From contig CAVUYM010000018.1 of NCBI GenBank assembly GCA_963745675.1, forward strand, positions 620,001 to 684,000: a DNA stretch of 64,000 bases. The letters are read 5' to 3'. Of this stretch, positions 30,185 through 38,664 are shown one piece after another. The stretch comes from JAUIIK01 sp963745675. GTDB taxonomy: Bacteria > Chloroflexota > Chloroflexia > Thermomicrobiales > CFX8. The position numbers and the translations under genes were made by a program. Numbering within the stretch: position 1 is the stretch's first letter; each line of letters starts with the position of its first letter. The notes beneath the pieces are model-generated. The model saw only the letters and a list, made by a program, of their open reading frames with translations. It did not search any database and was not told where the DNA came from.

Positions 30185-31730
30185 CGGCAACGCCTATCCG
30201 TCGTTAGAGGCGGGACGGCGCTATGCCCTGCTAATACCGGTGCTTGCAGTCGTCTTCGTTGCTGCACTCGACCTCACCGTCGTCGCTCCGATCCTGCCGC
30301 AGGTCATCAGCGATCTCGGCATCAACACGGTCGATGCCGACCGCTACTCCTGGATTGTGCTTTCCTATCTCGTTGCCTACACGGTTACCGTCCCGTTGAC
30401 CGGCCGCGTCTCCGACTATCTCGGGCGCATGCCAGTCTTCCTGGTCGCAACTGCTCTTTTTGCAGCCGGATCGGTGATGACGGCCGTCTCCGGATCGCTT
30501 GGTGAAATGGTTGCCGGTCGAGTTCTCCAGGGATTGGGCGGCGGCGCGATGCTGCCCGTCTCAATGGCGCTCGTCGCGGACGTTACACCACGTCGTAGCC
30601 GCGCAGAAGCGCTCGGGTTGGTCGCAGCAGTTGATACCTTCGGCTGGGTACTGGGCCCGGTCTGGGGCGCAGGGATAAACGCGGCGCTCGGTTCCTGGCG
30701 GGCCGTATTCTGGCTCAATCTTCCTCTTTGCGCGCTCGTTGGAGCCTGGCTTTTATTCACCAGAAGTAAGCTTCCAAGCAGAGCCCGGACAGGCTTGCCC
30801 AATCTCATCAGTGCCGTGCTTGCAGCGACGGCTTTGACCTGTTTGAGTCTCGCCCTCTCTTCTGGTGGAGAAGCAGGACTCGGCGCGGATCAGGGCACGC
30901 GCGCGCTGGGAGGTTCACTGAATCCGCTTGCTGCCTACCGCTGGCCAATTCTAGTGGCCGGGCTAGTGGCGCTGATCGGCTTTATCGCGAGCGAGGTAAA
31001 GAGCAAGTCGCCACTCCTACCGCGTCACTTGATTCGCGCTCGCATTTTCCAATTCTCGGGCATCGCAAATATACTGGTCGGCGGAGCGCTTATTACGGCG
31101 ATGGTCAACGCGCCTCTTGTCGTGGCACTGCTTGCCGACGAAGAAGACCAGCCGCTCCTAAGCGCACTTCTGCTCGGCAGCTTCACCTTGTTGATGACCA
31201 TCGGTGCACTGGCAGGCGGAAGGCTGACGACGAGAAGCGGAGCGCGGCTTGTGTCAGCAATCGGCCTGATCGTCGCCGCGCTCGGGTTCGGGATCATGAG
31301 CTTCTGGCCGGACGATCTTCAGATGGTATTGATGTCTTCCACCATGGCACTCGCTGGCCTCGGGCTCGGGATCGTCATCGCCCCCATCGCCGAGTCGGCT
31401 ATTTCGTCGGCGGGAATCGAAGATTATGGGGTCGCGTCGGGGCTCGTCCTCCTGGCCCGACTCGTCGGCATGACAATCGGTCTGGCCGCCGTCACCCGCT
31501 ACGCGGTGGAGCGCCTTCAAATGCGAACCGACGCCTTACCCCCACTGCGTCCGATGCCGGGCGAATCGACGGCCGCCTACTTCACACGACAGCAAGATTA
31601 TGTAGAGCAGAACGCAGTTCCACTTACCATCGACGTCATCCACGAAACCTTTTTTGTGGCTGGGCTGATGTGTTTAGCGACGCTTGTAGCCGTCTACTTC
31701 ATGCGGCAAAGAATCAACTCGCGAACGTAA
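30165..31730 (+). CDS. MFS drug/lipid exporter, EmrB/QacA (P55-like) family
   Basis: A 521-residue transporter with about 14 hydrophobic segments. Motif A is GRVSDYLGRMPVFL, an acidic residue sits in the first helix (FVAALDLTVVAPILPQVI), and the motif C-like segment is DTFGWVLGPVWGAGI. The segment near 480 (YFTRQQDYVEQNAVPLTIDVIHETF) resembles the extended region of Rv1410c-type proteins. It is translationally coupled to the LprG-like lipoprotein gene, so together they probably export lipids or amphiphiles. TTG 30165 is the likely start. Confidence 0.88.
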   Translation: MKHRTSNGNAYPSLEAGRRYALLIPVLAVVFVAALDLTVVAPILPQVISDLGINTVDADRYSWIVLSYLVAYTVTVPLTGRVSDYLGRMPVFLVATALFAAGSVMTAVSGSLGEMVAGRVLQGLGGGAMLPVSMALVADVTPRRSRAEALGLVAAVDTFGWVLGPVWGAGINAALGSWRAVFWLNLPLCALVGAWLLFTRSKLPSRARTGLPNLISAVLAATALTCLSLALSSGGEAGLGADQGTRALGGSLNPLAAYRWPILVAGLVALIGFIASEVKSKSPLLPRHLIRARIFQFSGIANILVGGALITAMVNAPLVVALLADEEDQPLLSALLLGSFTLLMTIGALAGGRLTTRSGARLVSAIGLIVAALGFGIMSFWPDDLQMVLMSSTMALAGLGLGIVIAPIAESAISSAGIEDYGVASGLVLLARLVGMTIGLAAVTRYAVERLQMRTDALPPLRPMPGESTAAYFTRQQDYVEQNAVPLTIDVIHETFFVAGLMCLATLVAVYFMRQRINSRT

Positions 31731-31895
31731 CAACGCCGGTCCAATCAACGACGAATCGAGCCAGTCTTCCGTCCTCCGTATCTCGAGATAACACCGAAGG
31801 TGTATTCCACTTGTCAACGCGATCCTGCGCTTCTCATTATTCTGGAAAACATGAGAGTTGGATGCCACAAGCGCGAAGATAAAGGAGCAGACGAA
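31731..31895. other. Intergenic stretch after the MFS gene, no feature seen
   Basis: I find no convincing gene, hairpin or repeat here. The short frames that cross it lack ribosome-binding sites and family signatures. Confidence 0.4.
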
Positions 31896-32057
31896 ATGAA
31901 AAGCTTGAGAACCCGAGCAAATATCCTCATCAACTGGCGCTTCACCGAGGGTAGTCGCGCACGGGCAGTCTGGATTGACGGACAGCCGAATGCCCAGGCC
32001 GAGCGAGCGCGGTTCGCACAATTTAGCAACGCTGGAAGCGTTCGCCGACTGATATAG
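31896..32057 (+). CDS. Possible 53-residue small protein
   Basis: The ATG at 31896 follows aaaggag at 8 bp spacing, a near-perfect ribosome-binding site in an otherwise empty interval. The product begins MKSLRTRANILINWRFTEGS, is basic and polar, and has no membrane segment. I do not recognise it. It is supported only by the start signal, so it may be chance. Confidence 0.25.
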   Translation: MKSLRTRANILINWRFTEGSRARAVWIDGQPNAQAERARFAQFSNAGSVRRLI

Positions 32058-32081
32058 CGACCATTGAAGCAGGTTCTGAAA

Positions 32082-32113
32082 GATGCCCCGAGCGTCTCGC
32101 GCATCGGGGCATC
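32082..32113. terminator. Bidirectional terminator-like hairpin between MFS side and amidase
   Basis: Perfect 10-bp stem GATGCCCCGA (32082-32091) with TCGGGGCATC (32104-32113) and a 12-base loop. It lies just beyond the end of the minus-strand amidase gene and after the plus-strand genes, so it could serve both. T-runs are weak on both sides. Confidence 0.6.
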
Positions 32114-32116
32114 GGC

Positions 32117-33523
32117 CTATGTGTATGCACTCGCCAACTGCGGCCAGGGCGAGGCCGCCTCGAACGCAGCTGATGCGCGCAGGACGCCCAGATCGTCTCG
32201 ATAGCGACCAACTATCTGCAATCCAACCGGCAAACCAGATGGCGTGAAGCCACATGGGATCGATGCGGCAGGTTGCCCTGTCAGATTGAAGGGGTAGGCG
32301 AAGCCGGTCCAACCCAGAGAAGTTGTCGGTTTTCCATTGATCGTTTCTGGCTTATGCGTTCCGGCGGTGAAAGGCGGGCAGGCCATTGAAGGCGTCAGGA
32401 GCAGATCATAGTCATTCATGAACTCACGCCAGACGTGGAAGTAGGCGTTCCAGTCTCTGTGCGCCCGCATGATGTCGTCGGCCGTGAAGCTCCGAGCCCG
32501 TTCGAGAAGCTCGACCCGCCCTGGATCTAGCCGATCCTTAACCGCATCGAAGTCGTCAACATGACGCGACAGTTGAGATATCGCAAAGACGAGCTCAATC
32601 ACCGGCCAGGAATCTCCGGCGTCAGGGTGTGCCACTTCGACATTACAACCCAGCGCTTCGAATGTCCTGGCTGCTTGCGCGGTGACCGCCGCAACCTCTG
32701 GATCAACCTCGGCATAGCCAAGATCTGGCGACCATGCCACACGCCATCCAGAGATGTCGATGCTGGCGTCCAACTCAGCAACATAATCGATACCCGACGA
32801 CCATGAACTGCGGTCTCGAGGATCCTCACCGGCAGCGATCGTCAGGAAGAGGGCGGCGTCGCGCACCGAACGAGTCATCGGTCCAATATGGGAGTGCACT
32901 GACATGCTCGAGGGCACACGCGGAATCAGTCCGGTCGTCGGTTTGAGACCATAGATTCCGCAGAACGACGACGGGATGCGTATCGAACCCGCTCCGTCGC
33001 TGCCGGATGCAATCGTCGCCAGACCAGCGGCAACGGCAGCGCCTGATCCGCCGCTCGAACCGCCAGCAGTCAGCTCGGTGTTCCAGGGGTTGAGCGCCGG
33101 ACCATTGACGCGATTGCCTGAGTCGCCTTTCCAGCCAAACTCGGGCGTCGTCGTCTTGCCAAGCATTACCATCCCGGCTGCCTGAAGCCGCTCGACGTCG
33201 GGAGTGCCTTCCTCCGGTACATTCGACTCATAGAGGAGGGAACCGAAGGTCGATCGAATACCCTTCGTTGGTGTCAGATCCTTAATCGCGACCGGCACGC
33301 CGGCCAGGGGTCCAGCGGTTCCGTTGCCATATGCGTCCTCCGCTCGCCGAGCGTCCTCCATTGCGAGTTCAGGCGTCTTCGTCACATACGCGTTGAGTTC
33401 GCCATCGAATGCGTCGATGCGCTCCAGCGTTGCGTTTGTCACTTCAACCGGCGAGAGCCGCCTCTGACGATAGCTCTCGATCAATTCGCTGGCCGTTAGC
33501 GTCCAGACTGCGTCGTCATTCAC
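32117..33523 (-). CDS. Amidase (amidase-signature family), copy 1
   Basis: A 468-residue hydrolase with the Ser-cisSer-Lys triad. The Lys lies in VPVAIKDLTPTKGIRS, the cis-Ser in GGSSGGSGAAVAAGLA, and the nucleophile in SDGAGSIRIPSSFCGIYGLK. The signature region LGKTTTPEFGWKGDSGN and the ending LPVGLQIVGRYRDD also fit the family. It hydrolyses an unknown amide. The next gene upstream on the same strand is a paralogue of nearly equal length, separated by 14 bp. Amidase-signature enzymes also include GatA, but no gatB or gatC is nearby. Confidence 0.92.
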   Translation of the reverse strand: MNDDAVWTLTASELIESYRQRRLSPVEVTNATLERIDAFDGELNAYVTKTPELAMEDARRAEDAYGNGTAGPLAGVPVAIKDLTPTKGIRSTFGSLLYESNVPEEGTPDVERLQAAGMVMLGKTTTPEFGWKGDSGNRVNGPALNPWNTELTAGGSSGGSGAAVAAGLATIASGSDGAGSIRIPSSFCGIYGLKPTTGLIPRVPSSMSVHSHIGPMTRSVRDAALFLTIAAGEDPRDRSSWSSGIDYVAELDASIDISGWRVAWSPDLGYAEVDPEVAAVTAQAARTFEALGCNVEVAHPDAGDSWPVIELVFAISQLSRHVDDFDAVKDRLDPGRVELLERARSFTADDIMRAHRDWNAYFHVWREFMNDYDLLLTPSMACPPFTAGTHKPETINGKPTTSLGWTGFAYPFNLTGQPAASIPCGFTPSGLPVGLQIVGRYRDDLGVLRASAAFEAASPWPQLASAYT

Positions 33524-33537
33524 CGGGATACCTCGAT

Positions 33538-34936
33538 TCAGATCTTGGGAGTCGCATCCGCCCAGGGCGCGACTTCTTCGAAACGCGCTGCGGCACGCAG
33601 CACCGTCGCATCATCACGCCATTTGCCGGTGATCTGCAGTCCGGCCGGTAATCCATCGCTCGTAAATCCGCATGGCACCGACGCTGACGGCTGGCCGGTG
33701 AGATTGAAAGGATAGGTGAATGGCGTCCAGCCCAGATAGGACATCTCGACGTCGTTGATCGTCGCCGGATAGTCCGTGCCGGCCGCAAACGGCGCGAGCG
33801 GCACAGCCGGTGTCAGCAGCAGGTCATAGCTCTCGAAAAACGCGCGCATACCATCCCAGTAGACATCGCGGGCCGACATCGCCTGCTGGACATCTGCAGC
33901 AGTCCACTTCAGCGCTCGTTCGATTTGCCGTAGGCGTCCCTGGTCCAGGAGATGCCCGATCTGGTCAAGGCGGTTCGCAACGCCTCCGGCCTGTCCCATC
34001 GCGAATAGCACGTCGATGATCTGCCACGGGTCATCCAGTCCCGGGTGCGCCTCTTCAACGTGACAACCCAGCTCCTCGAATTTCCGGGCAGCGGCGCTCG
34101 TAAGTTCGGCGATTTCCGGTTCAACCTGTGCGTAACCAAGATCGAGCGACCAGGCGACGCGCAAACCAGCAATGCCACCTTCGATATCTTCAACGAAGCT
34201 GGGAGCATTCGAAAGCGAATAGCGGTCGGAAGCATCTGGGCCCAGACATCACATCCAGCATGAGCGCGGCATCCCGGACTGTGCGGGTCATCGGGCCGGT
34301 ATGCGCCAACAGCGTCGGCGAGCTTCCCGGATAGGGCACGCGCCCGAACGAGGGTTTGTGACCGAAAATACCGGAAAACGCTGCCGGAATGCGGATCGAT
34401 CCCGCACCATCACCACCCTGTGCAATTGGCCCCATACCGGCCGCCACCGCCGCAGCAGCACCGCCTGAAGAGCCTCCAGGCGTTCGGTCGAGGTTCCAGG
34501 GGTTGCGCGTCGTACCGGCGACCCTATTCGTCGTCTCGCCCTTCCAGCCGCCTTCGGGCGTGTTCGTCTTACCGAGCATGACAATTCCGGCATCGTTTAG
34601 CCGCTGCACGAAAACTGGATCAGCATCCGGCACCCAGTTGGGCTGCAGGAGCGATCCGCGGGTTGTGCGAATGCCCTTTGTCGGGACGAGATCCTTGATC
34701 GAAGCAGGAACGCCAGCTAGTGGAGGTGGATCACCAGACGTGTAGGCTTCCTCAGCCCTGCGCGCATCCTCGAGGGCTCGCTCGGGAGTGACGGTGACAA
34801 ATGCATTGAGCTTCGGGTTGAGCGCTTCAATTCGATCCAGCGTCGCTTGTGCGACTTCCACAGGGGATAGTTCCCTGGCGCGATAGCGTTCGATCAGCTC
34901 CGTAGCAGAACTATAGAAGATGCGTTCATCACTCAC
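33538..34936 (-). CDS. Amidase (amidase-signature family), copy 2, one +1 frame break
   Basis: A paralogue of the amidase downstream. The first part has ASIKDLVPTKGIRTT, the cis-Ser region GGSSGGAAAAVAAG, and GDGAGSIRIPAAFSGIFG. The frame then breaks near 34230 (in VMSGP, continuing DASDRYSLSNAPSFVED) and resumes in the +1 frame through to LPAGLQITGKWRDD. Removing one base gives 465 residues against 468 for the intact copy, so nothing else is missing. The substrate is unknown. Both copies follow the metallo-beta-lactamase gene and may form one operon with it. Confidence 0.88.
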
Positions 34937-34945
34937 GATTCCTCC

Positions 34946-35812
34946 TCAAATCTCCAAGGCCAGGCCATCTTCGGCAATCTCGAATCCTCGGGCTTCTAGT
35001 TCGCTGCGCTCCGGGCTATCCACACTGACGACCGGATTGGAGTGGTTGAGATGGGTAAAGATAATCCTCGTCCGGCCACGTTCGGCGACCCCCTGAAGGC
35101 GGTCCATCGTCTCGCGGATGGGCGGATGCGGTACGTCAGGACTCGTTGGCGCATCCCAGAAGCTACCATCGATGATCGCGATATCGACATCCTCAACGAC
35201 GTTCTCCACATACCTGTCCCACTCGTCCCAAAAGTCGATATCCGGCAGATACAGCAGATCTGAAGTAGCACCCTCGATAACGAGCGCCGCTGTATCTGTC
35301 TGCCACTCGGAGCGGTGTGGCACCTCAATCGACAGCAGCTTTACGCCCTCGATTGGCTCGAACAATTCGTTCCAGCCGAGGGTATCTACGGAAATGTAAC
35401 CGTCACGGATCATTGCGGACCACGGTTCGTTTTGTCGCAACAGTTCAGCAGTTCTTGGCGGTGCCAGTACGTTCACAGTAGGAGCGGCGAGTACTGATTT
35501 ATCGAATTGCCACAGACCGTTGTAGTGGCCAGAGTGGGCATGCGTCACAATAATCGTCTCAGGAGGGCGGTAGCGTTCCGTTGCATGCCCAACACTCGAC
35601 GGGCGTCGCGACCACAACATGTGCATCTGTTCTTCAAACGCCAGCGTCGCATCGACGATGAGCCAATCGTCTCCGGAGCGGATTCCCAAGCGACGCCGGT
35701 CGTTCTCCTCAAACTTGAGTCTTGCACGGGCATTGCGGCAGTTCGCGCACAGACAGCCTGCGTGCGGGACTCCTCCGTCTTGCGCTGAACCGAGGATAAC
35801 GACTTCTGCCAT
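34946..35812 (-). CDS. PqqB-like metallo-beta-lactamase fold protein
   Basis: A 288-residue metallohydrolase-fold protein. It starts MAEVVILGSAQDGGVPHAGC, followed by CANCRNARARLKF, a Cys-rich entry typical of PqqB-like proteins. The metal motif is altered to THAHSGHYNGLW (HxHxxH), with a late His in FTHLNHSNPV. No other PQQ genes are near, so a role in PQQ export or synthesis is not supported; a hydrolase role is possible. The start is set at MAEV; an open extension of 25 codons upstream overlaps the promoter palindrome and is unlikely. Confidence 0.8.
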   Translation of the reverse strand: MAEVVILGSAQDGGVPHAGCLCANCRNARARLKFEENDRRRLGIRSGDDWLIVDATLAFEEQMHMLWSRRPSSVGHATERYRPPETIIVTHAHSGHYNGLWQFDKSVLAAPTVNVLAPPRTAELLRQNEPWSAMIRDGYISVDTLGWNELFEPIEGVKLLSIEVPHRSEWQTDTAALVIEGATSDLLYLPDIDFWDEWDRYVENVVEDVDIAIIDGSFWDAPTSPDVPHPPIRETMDRLQGVAERGRTRIIFTHLNHSNPVVSVDSPERSELEARGFEIAEDGLALEI

Positions 35813-35836
35813 TGTTTGATGACCACCTTGCCGAGG

Positions 35837-35848
35837 GTGTACGTACAC
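35837..35848. promoter_or_regulatory. 12-bp perfect palindrome between divergent genes (operator candidate)
   Basis: GTGTACGTACAC lies between the divergent metallo-beta-lactamase and D,D-carboxypeptidase genes. A TATACT box at 35855-35860 could be a -10 for the carboxypeptidase. No consensus -35 at the right distance is clear. A dimeric regulator could bind here. Confidence 0.45.
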
Positions 35849-35908
35849 TTTCGGTATACTTCGTCTATTCATGGTAGCCGCTTTCAATTCGAGGGAGAAG
35901 CACCCACC

Positions 35909-37545
35909 ATGTCGAAGCGAGCAATCACAATAGCATTACTCTTGGTGGCAGTCCTGACGCCGGCGCTACGACCAGTGACGTCGAACGCTGCCGCGCCAGA
36001 TGTCGTAGCCGATCAGTGGGTTGTCGTTGACGGGCCGACAGGCACAGTCATTGGAGCGAGCGACCCATCGAGACGACGACCAATGGCGAGCTTGACCAAA
36101 GTGATGACCGCCGTAGTCGCACTGGAGCGTGGCCATCTCGATCTACAGGTGACGATCACACAGGGCGACAAGGTACCGGAATCGTCTGCAGGAATATACG
36201 TCGGGACGACGACATCGTTACGCACTCTGCTTCACGGATTGCTGCTTGCCAGCGGCAATGACGCGGCTATGGCGATCGCACGCGCCGTCGGAGGGAGCGC
36301 CACATTCGAAAATGACGGCGCACGTGACCAATTCGTCGTCTGGATGAATGATAAAGCCAAAGAATTGGGCATGAACGACACCCATTTCATGAACCCGCAT
36401 GGTCTCGACGAGACGGGACATTACAGCACACCTGAGGATCTAGCAACGCTCACGCGCTATGCACTTACCGTGCCAGACTTCCGAGAGATCTTCGGGACGC
36501 CAGAATACAACCAGGAGGGATACTCGTTCGTCCACGGAAATCAACTGATGTATTTGCTCGACAATGTCGTCGGCGGCAAGACCGGCTGGACCGACGGCTG
36601 CGGCCGCTGCCTGATCGAGGTCGTTTGGGTCGACAACCGCGAGGTGGTTATCGTGCTGATGGGTTCAGATCTCAACTGGTACAACGACGCCATTTCGCTG
36701 GTTGAGTTCAGCGAGTCAATGCCGCGCCCGGCAGACACTCCTGACCGGGCAGCTGAACATTTCAACGCTCTGTGGGATCGCACGGATAGTCTGGTCGCAT
36801 CAGGAGTCGAAGCGCGCTCCTGGCTTTGGGGGAAACCGATCGACGACGTATCCACAGTAAGTTCCTTAGAATCAAGCACCGGGAAGCGCTTTGAACGGCT
36901 CTACGAGAAGGGCCTGATGGAAATCAATCATCCGTATTCAGAGATGGACAGTGGCTGGTACATCACCCCCGGCCGTCTCGCCGCCGACCTGATCGAGCAA
37001 CATGCCACCCTCCCGGTTGCTGGCGATCTCAACGCCGCCGGCCCTCTATATGCCGATCTCGCGGACGAGAACTGGCACAGCCAGCAGCGCGGAGCCGCGA
37101 TCACCCGCTGGATCTCTTCAGGTGGACAGAGCGTGTCGCGGCAAGCGATGGGCGCCTATGGGATCACTGCAGGGGAAACCTCGCCGGAAACGGGCCTCGC
37201 GACAGCCTCGATTTTTGATGAATACATCTGGCAGACCGGAGCGGTCGTCGAAGGGGATGAGATCGTCGAGGGGTTGCTCTTCGACCCGCCGGTCTATCGC
37301 AATTGGCTACCCGATCACCGAAGCCTTCTGGGTGACGGTTCCCGAAAATGACATCTACGTCGACGTGCTGGTCCAATGCTTCGAACGCCGCTGCTTAACC
37401 TATACGCCTTCCCATGAGGCTGACTGGCAGATCGAGATGAGCAACATCGGGCTTGCACTACCAACTCTGGCAATCAGATCCTGCTCCAGCCAGAATCGCC
37501 AGCATCGATCTCCCGCGAGACCGGCCGGCAACCATGACGCACTGA
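35909..37545 (+). CDS. D-alanyl-D-alanine carboxypeptidase (S11), two +1 frame breaks
   Basis: A secreted protein: signal peptide (ITIALLLVAVLTPALRP), then the penicillin-binding triad with Ser61 and Lys64 in MASLTKVMT, SGNDAA (SxN), and GGKTGWT (KTG). It trims peptidoglycan stem peptides. After about residue 330 comes a second, strand-rich region ending in FWVTVPENDIYVDVLVQCFE and RRCLTYTPSHEADWQIE, a tail also seen on other secreted Chloroflexota proteins. The frame breaks +1 near 37307 and 37460. Correcting both gives 544 residues ending near GLHYQLW. The start has gagggag upstream. A terminator hairpin follows. Confidence 0.85.
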
Positions 37546-37641
37546 TACTGCTTCAAAGATGGATATGATTTGTCGGACGTCGGGACGTGATTCATCGAGT
37601 CCGGTGTCGGCAGCTCGCATACGTTCGCGGGAACGAAGCGC

Positions 37642-37664
37642 GGGCGTGCTGAATCACGCCCCTT
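37642..37664 (+). terminator. Intrinsic terminator
   Basis: Stem GGGCGTG (37642-37648) and CACGCCC (37655-37661) with a 6-base loop, followed by CTTTCATGTTT. It lies about 100 bp after the carboxypeptidase stop and could also serve the convergent sirtuin gene. Confidence 0.6.
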
Positions 37665-37701
37665 TCATGTTTATGTCATCCTATTTGTGAAACAGTAGAA
37701 C

Positions 37702-38520
37702 TTAGCCCGTCTCTGCAGCGGTCGCCTGCGAGCGCTGCAGCAATCGGTCGGTGAGGTAGACGAGGGCTGGACCGGCCGGGGCTTCAAGCCGATAGTCGGC
37801 GTAGCCGTCCAGAGCCGTCTCGCCGATGTTCACAATCGCAAGTACCGCGCCCGATGCTTTGGCTATCGCCGGTACCCGCGCCGCAGGATTCACCAACAGA
37901 GTGGAACCGACAACGAGCATGACGCCGGATTCTTCGGCAATTGCAAAGGCCAGCTTAAGCTCTTCGACAGGCATCGGCTGCCCGAAAGCGATCGTGCCGT
38001 TTTTCACGATGCCGCCGCACTCCGGGCATGGTGGCGGCGTTGCACGATCTCCGTGATCATCCAGAAAAGCTCTGGTCATCCAGAGCGTCCCACACTCGGT
38101 GCAACGGATAGTCTGTAGATTTCCGTGGAGTTCAACGAGTCGATCTGGATGGGTGCCGGCGTCGCGGTGTAGGCCGTCTATGTTCTGGGTAATGGTCGCG
38201 CCCAACAAGCCCGCCCGTTCGAGACGAACCAGTGCATGGTGAGCATCATTCGGCTCGACCTTGCGCCCATTTCGAAATCGGTCCGGCAACTCGCGCCACC
38301 ATGTCAGCCGGCGCTCTTCATCTTCCATAAATTCTTCATACGTTACAGGTTGAGCTGATCCGGTGGTCCAAAGGCCATTCTTGCCTCGATAGTCCGGAAT
38401 TCCCGAATCCGTTGAGATCCCGGCGCCAGTGAAGGCTACAAGAGGCCGCTTGGTAGTGATCAGATCTGCAAGTTCGTCCAGCTGGCGCTGATGTTCGTTC
38501 TTCAGTTTCCCGTTAGTCAC
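37702..38520 (-). CDS. cobB: Sir2-family NAD-dependent protein deacylase
   Basis: A sirtuin of about 272 residues. It has the NAD site VAFTGAGISTDSGIPDYRG, the catalytic block ATITQNIDGLHRDAGTHP with LVELHGNLQTIRC (catalytic His), two zinc-binding Cys pairs (CTEC and CPEC), and VVGSTLLVNPAARVPAIA. It removes acyl groups from protein lysines. GTG at 38520 is the likely start; the frame is open to 38589 but that part lacks family similarity. The gene symbol is by family only. Confidence 0.9.
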   Translation of the reverse strand: MTNGKLKNEHQRQLDELADLITTKRPLVAFTGAGISTDSGIPDYRGKNGLWTTGSAQPVTYEEFMEDEERRLTWWRELPDRFRNGRKVEPNDAHHALVRLERAGLLGATITQNIDGLHRDAGTHPDRLVELHGNLQTIRCTECGTLWMTRAFLDDHGDRATPPPCPECGGIVKNGTIAFGQPMPVEELKLAFAIAEESGVMLVVGSTLLVNPAARVPAIAKASGAVLAIVNIGETALDGYADYRLEAPAGPALVYLTDRLLQRSQATAAETG

Positions 38521-38664
38521 GCTGCACCCGTAGCTTCTCCAATGAACAAGGAACGCGATGTCTCTCACATTAAGCCTACGCCATCGCACAACCAGAGTTC
38601 ATACATGGTGGGATAGACTAGCGGGCGATAGGGTGGCACTGGAAACAAATTGGGAGATCGGTAG

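Noticed and set aside
34946..35812. PQQ biosynthesis role for the metallo-beta-lactamase gene
   Set aside because: The fold and Cys-rich start resemble PqqB, but no pqqA, C, D or E lies nearby.
37546..37701. tRNA or small RNA between the D,D-carboxypeptidase and sirtuin genes
   Set aside because: Only a terminator hairpin is visible; no cloverleaf or conserved RNA element.
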